Numbered from the stretch's first letter, positions 1-10,081 are shown. The stretch is 64,000 nt of DNA from Coemansia sp. RSA 487 (GCA_027577595.1 JANBRJ010000066.1:1-64000), one strand, 5' to 3'. Numbers and translations: made by a program. Notes: generated from the sequence alone by a model not told the origin.

Positions 1-1
1 A

Positions 2-310
2 GAAGTCCTCTGCCACGGCCTCCTTAAGTGCACCAACGAACTATGTATGGGGCCCGTGGAAGTGGATGGTGTTTTGGCTCCTCGTTCTCGCATGTACAAC
101 CGAGATCTCGCCGCCGTTCTCAACTTCAGGCATATTTTCCATGGCCTTCGCGATCACGGTGAGACTCCAGAGCGCTTCTGTCGCAGTCAGCCTTTTGCCA
201 TTGCCACCACTGACGAACAGCAGCCCAAGAAGAAAAGGAAGACGGCGAGGACGAAAAAAATAACAACCACCACGACATTCAGCTACGGTTATAGCCGCGG
301 CAAATCCTAG
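2..310 (+). CDS. C-terminal end of a Fanzor-type (eukaryotic TnpB-like) RNA-guided nuclease, 5' part outside window
   Basis: An open frame runs from the window edge to a TAG at 308-310 without a stop. It encodes a cysteine knuckle (KCTNELC, Cys at 29-31 and 44-46, another Cys at 11-13), then RMYNRDLAAVLNFRHI, then GETPERFCRS. This order matches the end of the RuvC domain in TnpB/Fanzor proteins: a zinc ribbon, then the NRD-x-x-A-x-x-N helix that supplies the last catalytic Asp (codon 114-116). The tail carries PKKKRK at 224-241, a classical nuclear localisation signal, as expected for a protein acting in the nucleus. Family knowledge: Fanzors are guided by an omega RNA encoded at the 3' end of their gene or transposon. 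The rest of RuvC and the N-terminus lie upstream, so activity cannot be judged. No terminal repeat could be assigned downstream. The identification rests on about 60 residues. Confidence 0.72.
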   Translation, partial: EVLCHGLLKCTNELCMGPVEVDGVLAPRSRMYNRDLAAVLNFRHIFHGLRDHGETPERFCRSQPFAIATTDEQQPKKKRKTARTKKITTTTTFSYGYSRGKS

Positions 311-470
311 TTCTAGGACAGGATGCAGTCCCTTTTGCAGGTAGGTGCTCGAATGAGAGCTGAAGAGATAAACATCTGTGACTGTTTTTTTTTTGGCAAT
401 GGCACTAATCATTTTGTGTTTTCTCTTGTGTTTTCCTGTTTTGCACTGACCCATATGCTACGCCAACCAA

Positions 471-584
471 CGCAAACGACTTGCCACGCCTGCGCAAACG
501 ACCTTTTCTTGGAACGCAGAATGCATTACTGCCACCGCAAACCTTTCACCATTCGACGCATATACATTTTTCTCATTCGACGCA
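471..584 (+). repeat. Paired short direct repeats upstream of the PIN-like gene
   Basis: Two short words are each repeated: CGCAAACGAC at 471-480 and 493-502, and CATTCGACGCA at 550-560 and 574-584. They lie within 140 bp upstream of the start codon at 607, so they may be duplicated promoter elements or simply local slippage. No known factor is assigned. Confidence 0.35.
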
Positions 585-606
585 ACTAGCTTTGCAAAAC
601 ACTGCA

Positions 607-2084
607 ATGGGCTTGCTAAACTACATGGTCATTTCGACCCAGGCGCTGTCGTCGATATTCTTTATCGGCGCAACCGGATACTTTTCAAAGTTGGGAGCCA
701 GTGAGCTACAGGTAAGGCATTAGATTCTCCAAACCGCTCTGCAGACAGACAGGGAATACTGGAAGCAATACTACACATCAACAGATCTGCAGGGCTAACG
801 AAAGGCAAAATGTTTAACCATCGCTTTCCCTTTTAGATGCTGGCGCGGATCAACGTCTCGGTGTTCACGCCTGCGCTTCTTTTTTCAAAGATCTCCAAGT
901 CGCTAGACAGCGAAATGCTCTACGATCTCTGGTTCGTACCGATCCTATATTTGATCCTAGGATCAGCCGGGCTGGAGTGGACACGCTTAGGCGGTCGCGC
1001 TCTGGGGCTCACTGATGCATTCCGCCGGCTGTGTTCGGTGGCTGTCTACTTTTCGAATGTCAACACGATCATGATTCCGATCATCGAAGGCATTGCGGCC
1101 AGCCCCGACTCGCGATTCCTGTTGCGCGACAAGAACGACACGCCGCAAAGGATGGCTGACCGAGCAATTGCCTACGGCATGATCATCGGCATAATGAACA
1201 ATCTGCTGAGATGGAGCGTCGGCGTCGCAATAATGTCGCCGCCAAAACGCAATAGTAGTCACGTAGATACAAGCAGCAACGCTAGAATTGTCCCAACAGC
1301 AGTTGACTCTAGTGAATCGCTGACTACGCTAAGCTCACACCCACACACAACGCCATATTCCGAGGGAACTGCCCACAATCTGCGGCCGTCCTGCGACGAG
1401 CAGACGTGTTTGCTTGTTGGCGACGCTGTTCAAGCTGAGTCTGGTATCGCAGTTGCCGCCAGCCGGCAAGCCGTGCTTACTCGCATATGGAATGTCGTGC
1501 AGCCGTGCTTGACGCCGCCACTGTGCGCTGTTGTTGTGGCCCTGCTGGTTGTCCTTGCGCCGCCGCTGCAGGAGGCGCTCCTGCGTCAGGGATCGTACGC
1601 GTATTGTCTGTGGACGGCCATCGATATGTGTGGACAGGCGTGCATCCCCGCAACGCTGCTTGCGCTTGGTGCGCAGCTGGCGATAAAACGTAAACCTAGA
1701 TCACAGAGCAGCGACGACACGTCCAGCATCGAAGAGGAACACCACGTCTCTGAAAAGGAGCAGAACAGGGGGATCATGCTGGTAGTGCTGGGCCGTTTTG
1801 CCGTTGTGCCAGCATGCTGCTGTGGTATTCTTTTCGCAATACACAGCTTCGCGCCCTGGCTGGTGCCGCTGCTGCGAACGGATCCGATGCTGTTCCTCAC
1901 ACTGGCGATTGTTTCTGCCACGCCGCCAGCTATCAACCTCCTCACCGTGGCACAGAGCCTGAAGATGTATGAGGGCGAGTCAGCCAGGATTCTGTCGTAC
2001 TCGTACGTCGTTGGGATGCTAGTGCTGTCCGTTGAAGTGTCAGTGTTTTTGTATCTGGCGTCGCTGTTGAGCAGCAACACGTAG
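607..2084 (+). CDS. PIN-like (auxin efflux carrier family, Mem_trans) membrane transporter
   Basis: Two exons, 607-711 and 837-2084, joined across a 125 nt intron (donor GTAAGG at 712, acceptor TTTTAG ending at 836) in phase 0, give 450 residues. The join restores the conserved family start: a helix (SSIFFIGATGYF) followed by LARINVSVFTPALLFSKI. The family signature PALLFSKI, a helix-rich first half, a hydrophilic loop at roughly residues 175-250 rich in Ser/Thr, and about five C-terminal helices match fungal ECM3/YNL095C-type PIN-like carriers, thought to sit in the ER or plasma membrane. The substrate is unknown in fungi. ATG 607 was chosen because it is the first ATG of exon 1 and begins the first helix. 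The SATPPAINL motif near the end is typical of the family's last repeat. Confidence 0.87.
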
Positions 2085-2438
2085 TATAGCCCCCAAGGTG
2101 AGAAGAGAGGAGGTTCCCCTTTTTTCATCTGGAGAGAACCAAAAATGTAATTTTCTCTTCCTTTTCCTACTTACAGTTGTGCAAGACCAACTTTTCGCTT
2201 GCCGCACAGTTGCCTTTTGCCTTTCCCTTTTCCCTTTTCCTTTTGTTGAAAATTGAATCATTCATTAATTACCGCCTTTATGTTATTTTTTCCAGTGGTG
2301 GGAGTTTGCATTGGGGTTGCTAACAAACTTCTATCTTTTCTTTACATTGCGTTTACTGCTGTACCAATTATTATTTTATTACACTTTGTTGAACATTTAC
2401 GGAATTCGAGCTCGAGAGGTTGACATAAACTGCCTTAA
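2085..2438. other. Intergenic region between the PIN-like gene and IRE1
   Basis: About 350 bp without a gene. It holds a strongly pyrimidine-rich stretch (about 2150-2245, repeats of CCTTTT/CCCTTTT) and then AT-rich sequence just before the IRE1 start. It should contain the PIN-like 3' end and the IRE1 promoter. No specific unfolded-protein-response element was recognised. Confidence 0.5.
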
Positions 2439-2447
2439 TTGTGGGAA

Positions 2448-5400
2448 ATGGAGTGGCTAAACACAGCCATTTGGAACCTGTGCATCTCGCTGCTTCCGCA
2501 TCGCAACACACGCGCCCTCTTGGTCCCTCTTCTATGCGTCGCGCTCCTTGCTCCTCTTGCTGCTTCGACAGCAGCCACAGCCATGGGCGCCAACACACCC
2601 GTGCCCTCGATAGCAACAGCAACGCCAGCGTTTGACGGGTTAGCTGCTGGCGATGCTTTGGGAGGAGGGTTGGTTGTCTCTATGACTTTAGCGCCAACCA
2701 CAAGCATTGACCATCCCTCAGAAGTTATTGTAGATAGCATGTTAGAACTTTCGCAGCAAGCACAATCGAGAGGCGGCGGCCAGGTGCCCACAGCTTCTCA
2801 GTCGTTTCTTGAAGCGCCGACGTACACAGAGTGCCACCATAACTCTGACGATGCAGACTCGTTTTGCATGGCATACGGTGGCCTTGAATACCCTTTTATA
2901 GACGCTAGGGCGCTTAAAAAGCCTGCAGGTGCAGGGTCTGCTCACAGTGTCTTAGGTTCTGGTGCTGCAGAGCACAACGGCAGGTTTGAACCTCGGCACG
3001 ATACCAATGTTCGGCGACAAAAGATATCCAAGCGGCTTCCGCGCCAAAAGCAAAAAGAACGAGCGCAGAACCAGGGCGTCGTTATTCTCAACAAGGAGAG
3101 CAATGGAATAGTGCCGCGCAAGTTCACAATCCCCGAACCATCAGTCGTGGCGGACGCTGCGGATAACCCTATTGAGATGCTCCCTGCAAAGCCGTACACG
3201 GCAGCGACTTCGGAAAGTATGCTTCTTAAACGCAGCATGCTAGAGCGCTCTGGTGTTTCGCTCGTAGATACTATGGTTGTGGTGACTGTAGATGGCAGTA
3301 TGTACGGAGTGAGTCGCTATGACGGGTCTATCGTCTGGAGCCGCCCCAGTTTGCTTGATTTGGCGGCTGAGCACAATTCAAAGCACTCGTTCCCAGTAGG
3401 CATGGTCTGGACAAAGCAAAGGGTGGATAGGTCGCTTGTTGATGTTCCATTGTCCGAACGAACATGCCAGAAAACAGACAATACCAACAGTGCTCGAGTC
3501 TCCATAGACCCTAGTATTGACCTAGGGGATGGTGTGGCTATTGGTGATTATGATGACTACAACAATAGCGATGACGACGGCGAGGAGGAGTGGCTTCTGG
3601 AACAAGGTATCGACTGGCGATCTGATCCGCAGGTTCTTGAGAATCAGCGCCAGCGGCGGCGCGAATGGCTAGCTCAGCACAGGAATAATGGCGTTGGGAG
3701 GCCCACAGAATCATATTCAAAGGCAGTTGTAGATGAGGTTCCAGAGGCAATCTATATCGCAGAGCCAGGCAACGACGGTGCGTTATACATATATAGCACT
3801 GAATTCGGCCATAAGAAGCTTCCGTTGACGATAAAAGATTTGACAGATCTGTCGCCAGTTCAGATGCGCGGGGTTTTGTACACAGGAAACAAGGAAGCAC
3901 GCTTTTCTGCAATCGATTTGAACACGGGCAGGCTGCTCAAATCCTATGGCGATGAGCACGAACACAGCAGTAGCAGTAGCAGAAGCAGCAGCAACAGTGC
4001 TTATCATACAAACAAGCGCTTCAGTGGAAAGCGAAAGCCCATCCGGCTGCTATTGGGTGAAAAGCTTAACCGGGTGCGAATCTTCCCTGACACGGACAGC
4101 AACGCTGCTGGGGTTCGCGGTAGCGATGTGCCACAATGGGAGCTTTATCACCGGTCCATTCACGCGCCTACGCTTGACCCAGAAATCGATGATATCCTTA
4201 CGGAGCTAAGTGACGCTATCGAAGCTCTGGGCTCTGCCTCTGCGCATAACGACAACGACAGTGGTGATAGCACGATCATTTCGGCATCCCGTGGCCCAAC
4301 CAAATTTGTCATGACCCATGATGGCGGGTTTGTCATGGTTGAGGCAGCGACTGGGATCCCGCTCTGGGCGCAGGAGTTTGACTCGCCTGTTGTCAGTGTC
4401 TTTGATGTGTTTGGAATTTCCACCCCAGACCCGGACTATGGCGGATCTGATGAAAAAGACAGCAATGCGCATGTGGAGTATGTGGCGCGCAAGCGCGACC
4501 TCAGTCCAGCAGCCCAACAGTTGCGCTACCGACGCTGGAGGCAGCTCCATGCACTGGACGACCAGGTGCGGTTTTACGAACAGTTTTCATCTGGGCGGTC
4601 GCAGTCGCAAGGCGGCAAGTGGCGTACTGGATCCGCAGGCGGTAACATTCTTGCTGGGTCGTTCTGGGAGCGCTCGGGTAAAACAGCGTCCTCCATCCCA
4701 CAGATTGCGTACATTGGCAAGCTCCAGGACACTCTGTACACTATGACATTCGATGAGTTTCCGCTAATAGACCACGCGTCGTTAACGTCATCTCTTCTTT
4801 TAGCTCTGGCCCAAGCCAAGCGCAACCAGCAACGATATCCCGAACTTCAGCACGCAGACTGGTGGGACCGCTGGAACTTCCTGACCCATGACGCAACCGT
4901 ACTCCGTGTGCTTCAGGAAGCCCGGATATGGTGGGTCGGTACAGCTGCGTCTGAGAGTGGGTTGGTTCCCGAGAACAGCTTTGAAAAGCTCCTGGACATG
5001 ATTAGGCTGCACCAAGAAGCCAATAATGACCAGGCACCAGACACAGGGGCTACTGATCGGCTGATGTGCGACGCTAAGAACGACGACCGCTGTCACTACG
5101 GTGCGCTTATTGGAATCCACCCGGTTGAGCCGTTGACAGCGCATGGCCTTCCTGCACTCGAAGGCGCGCCGCTACACAAGCTTGGGCTACCGTCGTCGAA
5201 TGAGGGAGTGCCAGTAGACGACCACATGAATGCAGGAGCGATCGGCCGCGAGCATGCCGAGAATGACAATGACTATGACAACCACAACACAAGATTGGAC
5301 CATGGCAGAAACCTGCGCCTGCCCTGGGATGACGAGGAGCTGCACCCGTCGTCGGCTGACGGCTCTAGCACAACCGCACAGTCCCGAGAAGATATCGAGG

Positions 5401-8327
5401 ACTGGCCGTGGTGGAGGTATGTCGGTCACTATGCAACACGCCTAGCAGCGCTCATCGGGTACGTGGTAACCATTGCAGTACTACTGGTGTTTGCAGGCGC
5501 AATGTACTTGCTTAGGCCGCGCAACAAGCGGAGACCGCGCATGTGGGTCGACGCAGCAGGCGATGACACAAATGCACCGGGCCGGCGTGCGCGGCTGCGG
5601 ACCTCATGGGCGCTGATGTACAGAATGTGGGCAACGCTGAAGGAGGAGTGGCAAATGGCTCTCGAAGAGGCGTGGCGGAATCCGAATGCCGCTGCGGTGC
5701 TACGACGCACAGGCGTTCCACACAGATCGGGGCTGCGCAAGGAAGATGAAGACAGAGATAGCAGCAGTGAAGAGGGCAGCGCCAGTAGTAGTAGCGTCCT
5801 TGGCAGAAGCAGCAGCTCTAGTAGTCTCATGCTACATCAGCAAAATGGCGACGCTTTTGGGCCAGACATTAACAACGGCGGTGGCGGCGCTGAGAGCAAC
5901 CGCAGCAGCCGTCAGCATAGCCTGTCGCGCCGCGGATCCGCATCGGTATCGCCAGCGTCATTGGGTATTTTTGGACGTGATGACAGCGAGCCATCGTCGC
6001 TGGAACGGCTGTCTTCAGGGATGATAACACCGCGGCGGAATTCCACTGGAACGCTCTCGATGACGCCGATAAAGAGAGCATCAGCCGAAGGCGACAGTAT
6101 CGAGCGGATGCAGCAAGCATCATTGTTTCGTAGCAACCAAGGAACACAACAGCAGCAGCAACAGGTGCGTCTAGGCGCGATCAGCATGTCTGACCAAGTG
6201 CTTGGGTATGGCAGCCACGGGACCGTTGTGTATCGCGGCGAGTTTCAGGGGCGAGCAGTAGCAGTGAAGCGGCTGCTTTTAGACTTTTACGATGTTGCGG
6301 ACCATGAAGTGCAAGTGCTTCAGGAGAGCGATACACATCCTAACGTGATCCGGTACTTTTGCACCGAGCGACACGATCACTTCATGTACATTGCGCTGGA
6401 ACTCTGTTGCGGATCCCTGGCAGATGCGATTATGCGCTCACCCAAGGCGCGGCTCGCCAACCAGCTGCTCTCTGCAATCCCAAAGAAAACCGCCTTGTAT
6501 CAGCTGGCTCGTGGCCTACACCACTTGCACGCGCTTAAGCTGGTCCACCGCGACATCAAGCCGCAAAACATCCTTATAGCGCCGCCGCCGCACCGACGCC
6601 GCCGTCGCCGGGCTCCAAGTATGCAGCCTAACGGCGATGGTGATGCTGATAGTGAGCTTACATTTGAAGATTCCAACATTGTGGCTGGTGGCGTGCCGCG
6701 TGTCCTGATAAGCGACTTTGGGCTGTCAAGGATTCTCGACGACGATGAGAGCTCGTTTGCAAACACTTTTACGATGCATGGCATGGCGGCGTTTGGCGGC
6801 GGTGGATCGAACGGACCAATGCCTGGTGGTATGCCTGCAGGAATGATTGGTGGCATCGGTGGTGGCACTGTTGGTTGGCGCGCCCCCGAGTGCTTTGACT
6901 CCCCGGATACACGTGCTGCTCCGGGATCGGTGGTCGGTGCGTCTGTCAGTACTGAGCACAACGACGAGCCGCCGTCGTGGCCCTCACTGCGTGGTGAACC
7001 GTCCAGAGTGGTAGACGAGCCACCTAGTCCCTATGTCAGTCGCGGAACTCGCTCGCGTCTGCGCAACCTGGCTATGGCTCAGATTGGCCAGAATCCTGGT
7101 ATGAGTGCCGCCTCTGGCCAAGAAGAGCCGCAGCAGCAACGGCAGCAGCAACGGCAGCAGATAGTAGATTGCGATGATCCAGATAGCATAGGAACCAGCA
7201 TAACCAGCACAACAGACCGGGCGGGGTCGTCGATACCGTTTGCAAACAGCAGCGGTGCACGCAGGCGGATGACGCGCGCAGTGGACATTTTCTCGATGGG
7301 ATGTGTATTCTACTACGTTTTGATGGACGGCGACCATCCATTTGGCGACCGTCTGAGCCGTGAGCAACGCATCCTGGCTGGCACGCCCGACCTGCGGACG
7401 CTAGAGACCAGTAGCAACAGCATTCCGTCGGCTGTCGAGGCTGTCGACCTCATTGCTCATATGGTAGCACGCCAAGAGCGCGATCGCCCGAGCGCTGCTA
7501 GCGTCCTTGTACACCCGTACTTTTGGGACGCCACGCAGCGGCTGAACTTTCTGCAGGACGTGTCGGATTGCCTGGAAGCCGAGGCGAGACTGATCAAGGC
7601 TGCCCGCGAGGACGTACCAGAGCCACCGCCTGCTAAGAAGACCAAAGGCGCAAAGAAGAAGGGCGGTGGAGGGCAATCGACAGGTTCAGGCGCCGGAGGC
7701 AACGCTGGAGGAGGCGTAGAGAAGGAAGTGGCAGCGGGAGGTGGCGGATCATCGTCGCATGTGATGTCCAAAGAGTCGATCGAGGATATCATTGCAAAGC
7801 TGCCGTCGCAGCAGGCTGCGGCTGTGCGTAGAGCTATAACCCTCCTCGATACATTCGAGGAGAACAGCGGCTTTGTCATGGAGGGGGCGCCGCCGTCAGC
7901 CGATGGGTTCCAGGTCGTCGGCATGCCGCCGCCACCAAGCAGCCATGCAGCGGCTGTCGACGCAATGGCAGCGGCCGTTGGCTCCGCAGGTAGCAGCAGC
8001 GATAGAGACAAGGACCAGCGGCCGCGCAGGATTGCCTGGGACCGCAGGCTTGATCCGCATCTTCGCCGTGATCTAAGCAAATTCCGCAAGTACGATAGCA
8101 CCAGACTGCGGGACCTGCTGCGCACCATCCGTAACAAGAAGAACCACTACCAGGACATGCCGATAACGCTACGTGACACGCTTGGCGACATACCTGACGG
8201 CTATCTGCATTACTTTGAGTCCCGCTTCCCTTACTTGCTGCTGCATTGCTACTATTTTGTGCTTGAGGATGATAGTCTGCGCACAGCGACTGTCTTTAAA
8301 CCGTACTTCCGGCCACCAGCACTCTAG
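2448..8327 (+). CDS. IRE1: IRE1 unfolded-protein-response sensor: ER kinase/endoribonuclease
   Basis: Single uninterrupted frame of 1959 residues from the first ATG (the frame extends three codons upstream only through a TTG). A hydrophobic signal (about residues 22-40) precedes an ER-luminal sensor with PQQ-like strands (VTVDGSMYGVSRYDGSIVW). A transmembrane helix lies at about 999-1021, followed by a basic stop-transfer stretch. The kinase shows GYGSHGTVVYRG, VAVK (K1274), HRDIKPQN (D1369), DFG (D1423), WRAPE and DIFSMGCVFYY. The KEN RNase domain starts near 1862 and has LLRTIRNKKNH with R1895, N1896 and H1900 at the positions of the catalytic RNase residues. Family role: it senses misfolded protein in the ER and splices a HAC1/XBP1-type mRNA. 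It is much longer than yeast Ire1 (about 1115). The extra length lies in acidic and Ser-rich luminal and juxtamembrane stretches, in kinase loops, and in about 120 residues of Lys/Gly-rich sequence between kinase and KEN. Confidence 0.97.
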   Translation: MEWLNTAIWNLCISLLPHRNTRALLVPLLCVALLAPLAASTAATAMGANTPVPSIATATPAFDGLAAGDALGGGLVVSMTLAPTTSIDHPSEVIVDSMLELSQQAQSRGGGQVPTASQSFLEAPTYTECHHNSDDADSFCMAYGGLEYPFIDARALKKPAGAGSAHSVLGSGAAEHNGRFEPRHDTNVRRQKISKRLPRQKQKERAQNQGVVILNKESNGIVPRKFTIPEPSVVADAADNPIEMLPAKPYTAATSESMLLKRSMLERSGVSLVDTMVVVTVDGSMYGVSRYDGSIVWSRPSLLDLAAEHNSKHSFPVGMVWTKQRVDRSLVDVPLSERTCQKTDNTNSARVSIDPSIDLGDGVAIGDYDDYNNSDDDGEEEWLLEQGIDWRSDPQVLENQRQRRREWLAQHRNNGVGRPTESYSKAVVDEVPEAIYIAEPGNDGALYIYSTEFGHKKLPLTIKDLTDLSPVQMRGVLYTGNKEARFSAIDLNTGRLLKSYGDEHEHSSSSSRSSSNSAYHTNKRFSGKRKPIRLLLGEKLNRVRIFPDTDSNAAGVRGSDVPQWELYHRSIHAPTLDPEIDDILTELSDAIEALGSASAHNDNDSGDSTIISASRGPTKFVMTHDGGFVMVEAATGIPLWAQEFDSPVVSVFDVFGISTPDPDYGGSDEKDSNAHVEYVARKRDLSPAAQQLRYRRWRQLHALDDQVRFYEQFSSGRSQSQGGKWRTGSAGGNILAGSFWERSGKTASSIPQIAYIGKLQDTLYTMTFDEFPLIDHASLTSSLLLALAQAKRNQQRYPELQHADWWDRWNFLTHDATVLRVLQEARIWWVGTAASESGLVPENSFEKLLDMIRLHQEANNDQAPDTGATDRLMCDAKNDDRCHYGALIGIHPVEPLTAHGLPALEGAPLHKLGLPSSNEGVPVDDHMNAGAIGREHAENDNDYDNHNTRLDHGRNLRLPWDDEELHPSSADGSSTTAQSREDIEDWPWWRYVGHYATRLAALIGYVVTIAVLLVFAGAMYLLRPRNKRRPRMWVDAAGDDTNAPGRRARLRTSWALMYRMWATLKEEWQMALEEAWRNPNAAAVLRRTGVPHRSGLRKEDEDRDSSSEEGSASSSSVLGRSSSSSSLMLHQQNGDAFGPDINNGGGGAESNRSSRQHSLSRRGSASVSPASLGIFGRDDSEPSSLERLSSGMITPRRNSTGTLSMTPIKRASAEGDSIERMQQASLFRSNQGTQQQQQQVRLGAISMSDQVLGYGSHGTVVYRGEFQGRAVAVKRLLLDFYDVADHEVQVLQESDTHPNVIRYFCTERHDHFMYIALELCCGSLADAIMRSPKARLANQLLSAIPKKTALYQLARGLHHLHALKLVHRDIKPQNILIAPPPHRRRRRRAPSMQPNGDGDADSELTFEDSNIVAGGVPRVLISDFGLSRILDDDESSFANTFTMHGMAAFGGGGSNGPMPGGMPAGMIGGIGGGTVGWRAPECFDSPDTRAAPGSVVGASVSTEHNDEPPSWPSLRGEPSRVVDEPPSPYVSRGTRSRLRNLAMAQIGQNPGMSAASGQEEPQQQRQQQRQQIVDCDDPDSIGTSITSTTDRAGSSIPFANSSGARRRMTRAVDIFSMGCVFYYVLMDGDHPFGDRLSREQRILAGTPDLRTLETSSNSIPSAVEAVDLIAHMVARQERDRPSAASVLVHPYFWDATQRLNFLQDVSDCLEAEARLIKAAREDVPEPPPAKKTKGAKKKGGGGQSTGSGAGGNAGGGVEKEVAAGGGGSSSHVMSKESIEDIIAKLPSQQAAAVRRAITLLDTFEENSGFVMEGAPPSADGFQVVGMPPPPSSHAAAVDAMAAAVGSAGSSSDRDKDQRPRRIAWDRRLDPHLRRDLSKFRKYDSTRLRDLLRTIRNKKNHYQDMPITLRDTLGDIPDGYLHYFESRFPYLLLHCYYFVLEDDSLRTATVFKPYFRPPAL

Positions 8328-8599
8328 CTAATTTACCTCCTTGTGCTATTTGTGTCCAAATGTAACCTTTTCATGTACGCTGCTGTTTATATTGTGCAAT
8401 CATGAGCCACAGACAGCATCAAAATGCTGGTCGGATTTTATCGTTTGATTTTTTTTTGGTTTCGTTCTTGATTTCTTGTCTGGTAGTTGCCAAATTCGCT
8501 CTTTTATCCCTTTCTTTTTTGGCTCCTTCATTCGTATAAACACATTCCAATATTATATCTGTTCATCGCTCGTGTATTTGCATCGTACTATAACGGAAA

Positions 8600-9463
8600 A
8601 TGAGCAACGGTCAGAAACCCAATCAAGACTACAACATTGTCGTTGATGTCGATGATGATGAACCAACACTCGAATTCCAGGACTTTGCTACATCGAACGC
8701 ACAGCAGGGGCGCATGAACACAGGGGGTCCGGCAGCGCCGCCATACCAGCCGCCAGGAGCAGTCGGCGAGGCGTCGCAATCAAACGGACATTCGATTTGG
8801 CAAGTTGAGTACTGGGCGCAGTACTTCAATGTGGACTCACGCGACGTGGTGCAGCGCTCGTACCTGGCTATTGTGCCCAAGGACAGCTTCCTCGATGTCT
8901 ACAACAACAACCCCGACCTGTGGGGCACATTCTGGATCCCAACATCCGTCATATTTGCCATGTTTGTCACTGCGTCGATGTCGCGGAGCATCTCCGAAGC
9001 CTTGGCTGGTGCAAAGCGCGAGTACGACTTCACGATGCTGACGTTTGCTGTGGTCACGATATACACGTACGTCATGGCTGTCGGCTCGTTTGTCTATGGC
9101 GTCACAAAGTACTTTGGCAGCCAGCCCGGATTAATGGAGTGTCTCAGCGTCTATGGCTACGCGATGGCCGTGTGGATCCCCATTTCCGTGCTCTGCGTCA
9201 TGCCGTTTGACTGGTTCCGGTGGGTCATGGTGGCCATTGGGTTTGCATCCTCGGGTTTCTTCATTATGCGCTCGGTGAACCAAATCGTCGGTCGCTCGAA
9301 CGGCAAGCTCCACAAGGCCATCATTCCGTTGCTTCTAATCGCACATGCGTTGCTTGTTGTCGTATTCAAGCTCCGGTTCTTCAGCTATGCAGTGTCTGCC
9401 ATCCCAGGATCGGATGGCATTCCAAACCCAGAACAGCCAGCCCCAACCTCCACAACAACGTAG
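8600..9463 (+). CDS. YIPF1/YIPF2-type Yip1-domain Golgi protein (yeast Yip5-like)
   Basis: Intron-free, 287 residues from the first ATG. The acidic N-terminus (DVDDDEPTLEFQDF) is followed by the family hallmark: an amphipathic WQVEYWAQYFNVDSRDVV segment, a proline-containing link, then NPDLWGTFWIPTSVI entering the first helix. Five membrane helices follow (about residues 113-130, 150-172, 183-203, 209-229, 237-257). This is the YIPF1/2 subgroup of the Yip1 family, which binds Rab GTPases and works in Golgi vesicle traffic. The gene is 272 bp downstream of IRE1 on the same strand; fungal genes are monocistronic, so this is read as adjacency only. The C-terminal 20 residues are Pro/Thr-rich. 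Confidence 0.88.
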   Translation: MSNGQKPNQDYNIVVDVDDDEPTLEFQDFATSNAQQGRMNTGGPAAPPYQPPGAVGEASQSNGHSIWQVEYWAQYFNVDSRDVVQRSYLAIVPKDSFLDVYNNNPDLWGTFWIPTSVIFAMFVTASMSRSISEALAGAKREYDFTMLTFAVVTIYTYVMAVGSFVYGVTKYFGSQPGLMECLSVYGYAMAVWIPISVLCVMPFDWFRWVMVAIGFASSGFFIMRSVNQIVGRSNGKLHKAIIPLLLIAHALLVVVFKLRFFSYAVSAIPGSDGIPNPEQPAPTSTTT

Positions 9464-9745
9464 TACTAACACCATTTCCAGACAACAAAAACAATATACC
9501 TTTTTATACTCTAGCCATTTCCTCCGTTACAGCTTCTTTGCTAACAGTGCTACGTGAATATGCACACCAAAAGAGTATCACTATCACTTTCTGCAGTCAT
9601 GTTATTTCTTCGATTTTCTTGGCTAAAAAAGCCAGCACGCGCAACCATTGTCTAGATCAAGATACAGTAAAATGGAGGAGAGCGTGTTTTGGTTTACGCT
9701 TAAAAACAAGAGAACAAAGTAGAGGAAAACAGGCTACACACTTTT

Positions 9746-10081
9746 TTACTTCTTTGCCTGAGCCTTCATGACCTTCTTGACGATCTTCTGCTCCTCAATA
9801 AGGAACGCACGGACAATGCGGGTGCGAACGCAGGAGCCGCAGCGCGAACCACCGTAGGCACGGGACACATTCTTCTGAGTCTTGCTCAGACGCGAGTACT
9901 CACGCGGGCGAAGAGCAGGGATACCAGCAAGCGACAGACCGCAGTCACCGCAACGGGGGCCCTTGGCCGGCTTCTTGACGTGCAGGTAACGCAGATTGCC
10001 GCCAGGGGTCTTGCTGATGCGGACCCGGTTGGACTTGGTGTTGTACGAAAGGCGACGCCTGTAGTTGACACGCTGAACCAT
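9746..10081 (-). CDS. RPL34: 60S ribosomal protein eL34
   Basis: 111 residues starting at the ATG complementary to 10079-10081 ([15 protein letters not shown]) and ending KAQAKK. It contains the conserved [14 protein letters not shown] and [23 protein letters not shown], with two CxxC pairs that can hold zinc. Length is just below the usual 115-122. eL34 is a structural protein of the large ribosomal subunit and acts in the cytoplasm. The upstream frame (10082-10210) has no ATG and no eL34-like sequence, so the short start is preferred. Many fungal ribosomal-protein genes have an intron just after the start; none is needed here. Confidence 0.96.
   Translation of the reverse strand: MVQRVNYRRRLSYNTKSNRVRISKTPGGNLRYLHVKKPAKGPRCGDCGLSLAGIPALRPREYSRLSKTQKNVSRAYGGSRCGSCVRTRIVRAFLIEEQKIVKKVMKAQAKK

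Noticed and set aside
41-454. 137-codon minus-strand frame
   Set aside because: It is antisense to the Fanzor-like C-terminus, has no domain, and its hydrophobic and Arg-rich pieces follow from the other strand's codons.
7457-8137. 226-codon minus-strand frame
   Set aside because: Antisense to the IRE1 kinase-KEN linker; Ser/Arg/Pro composition mirrors the sense Gly/Ala codons.
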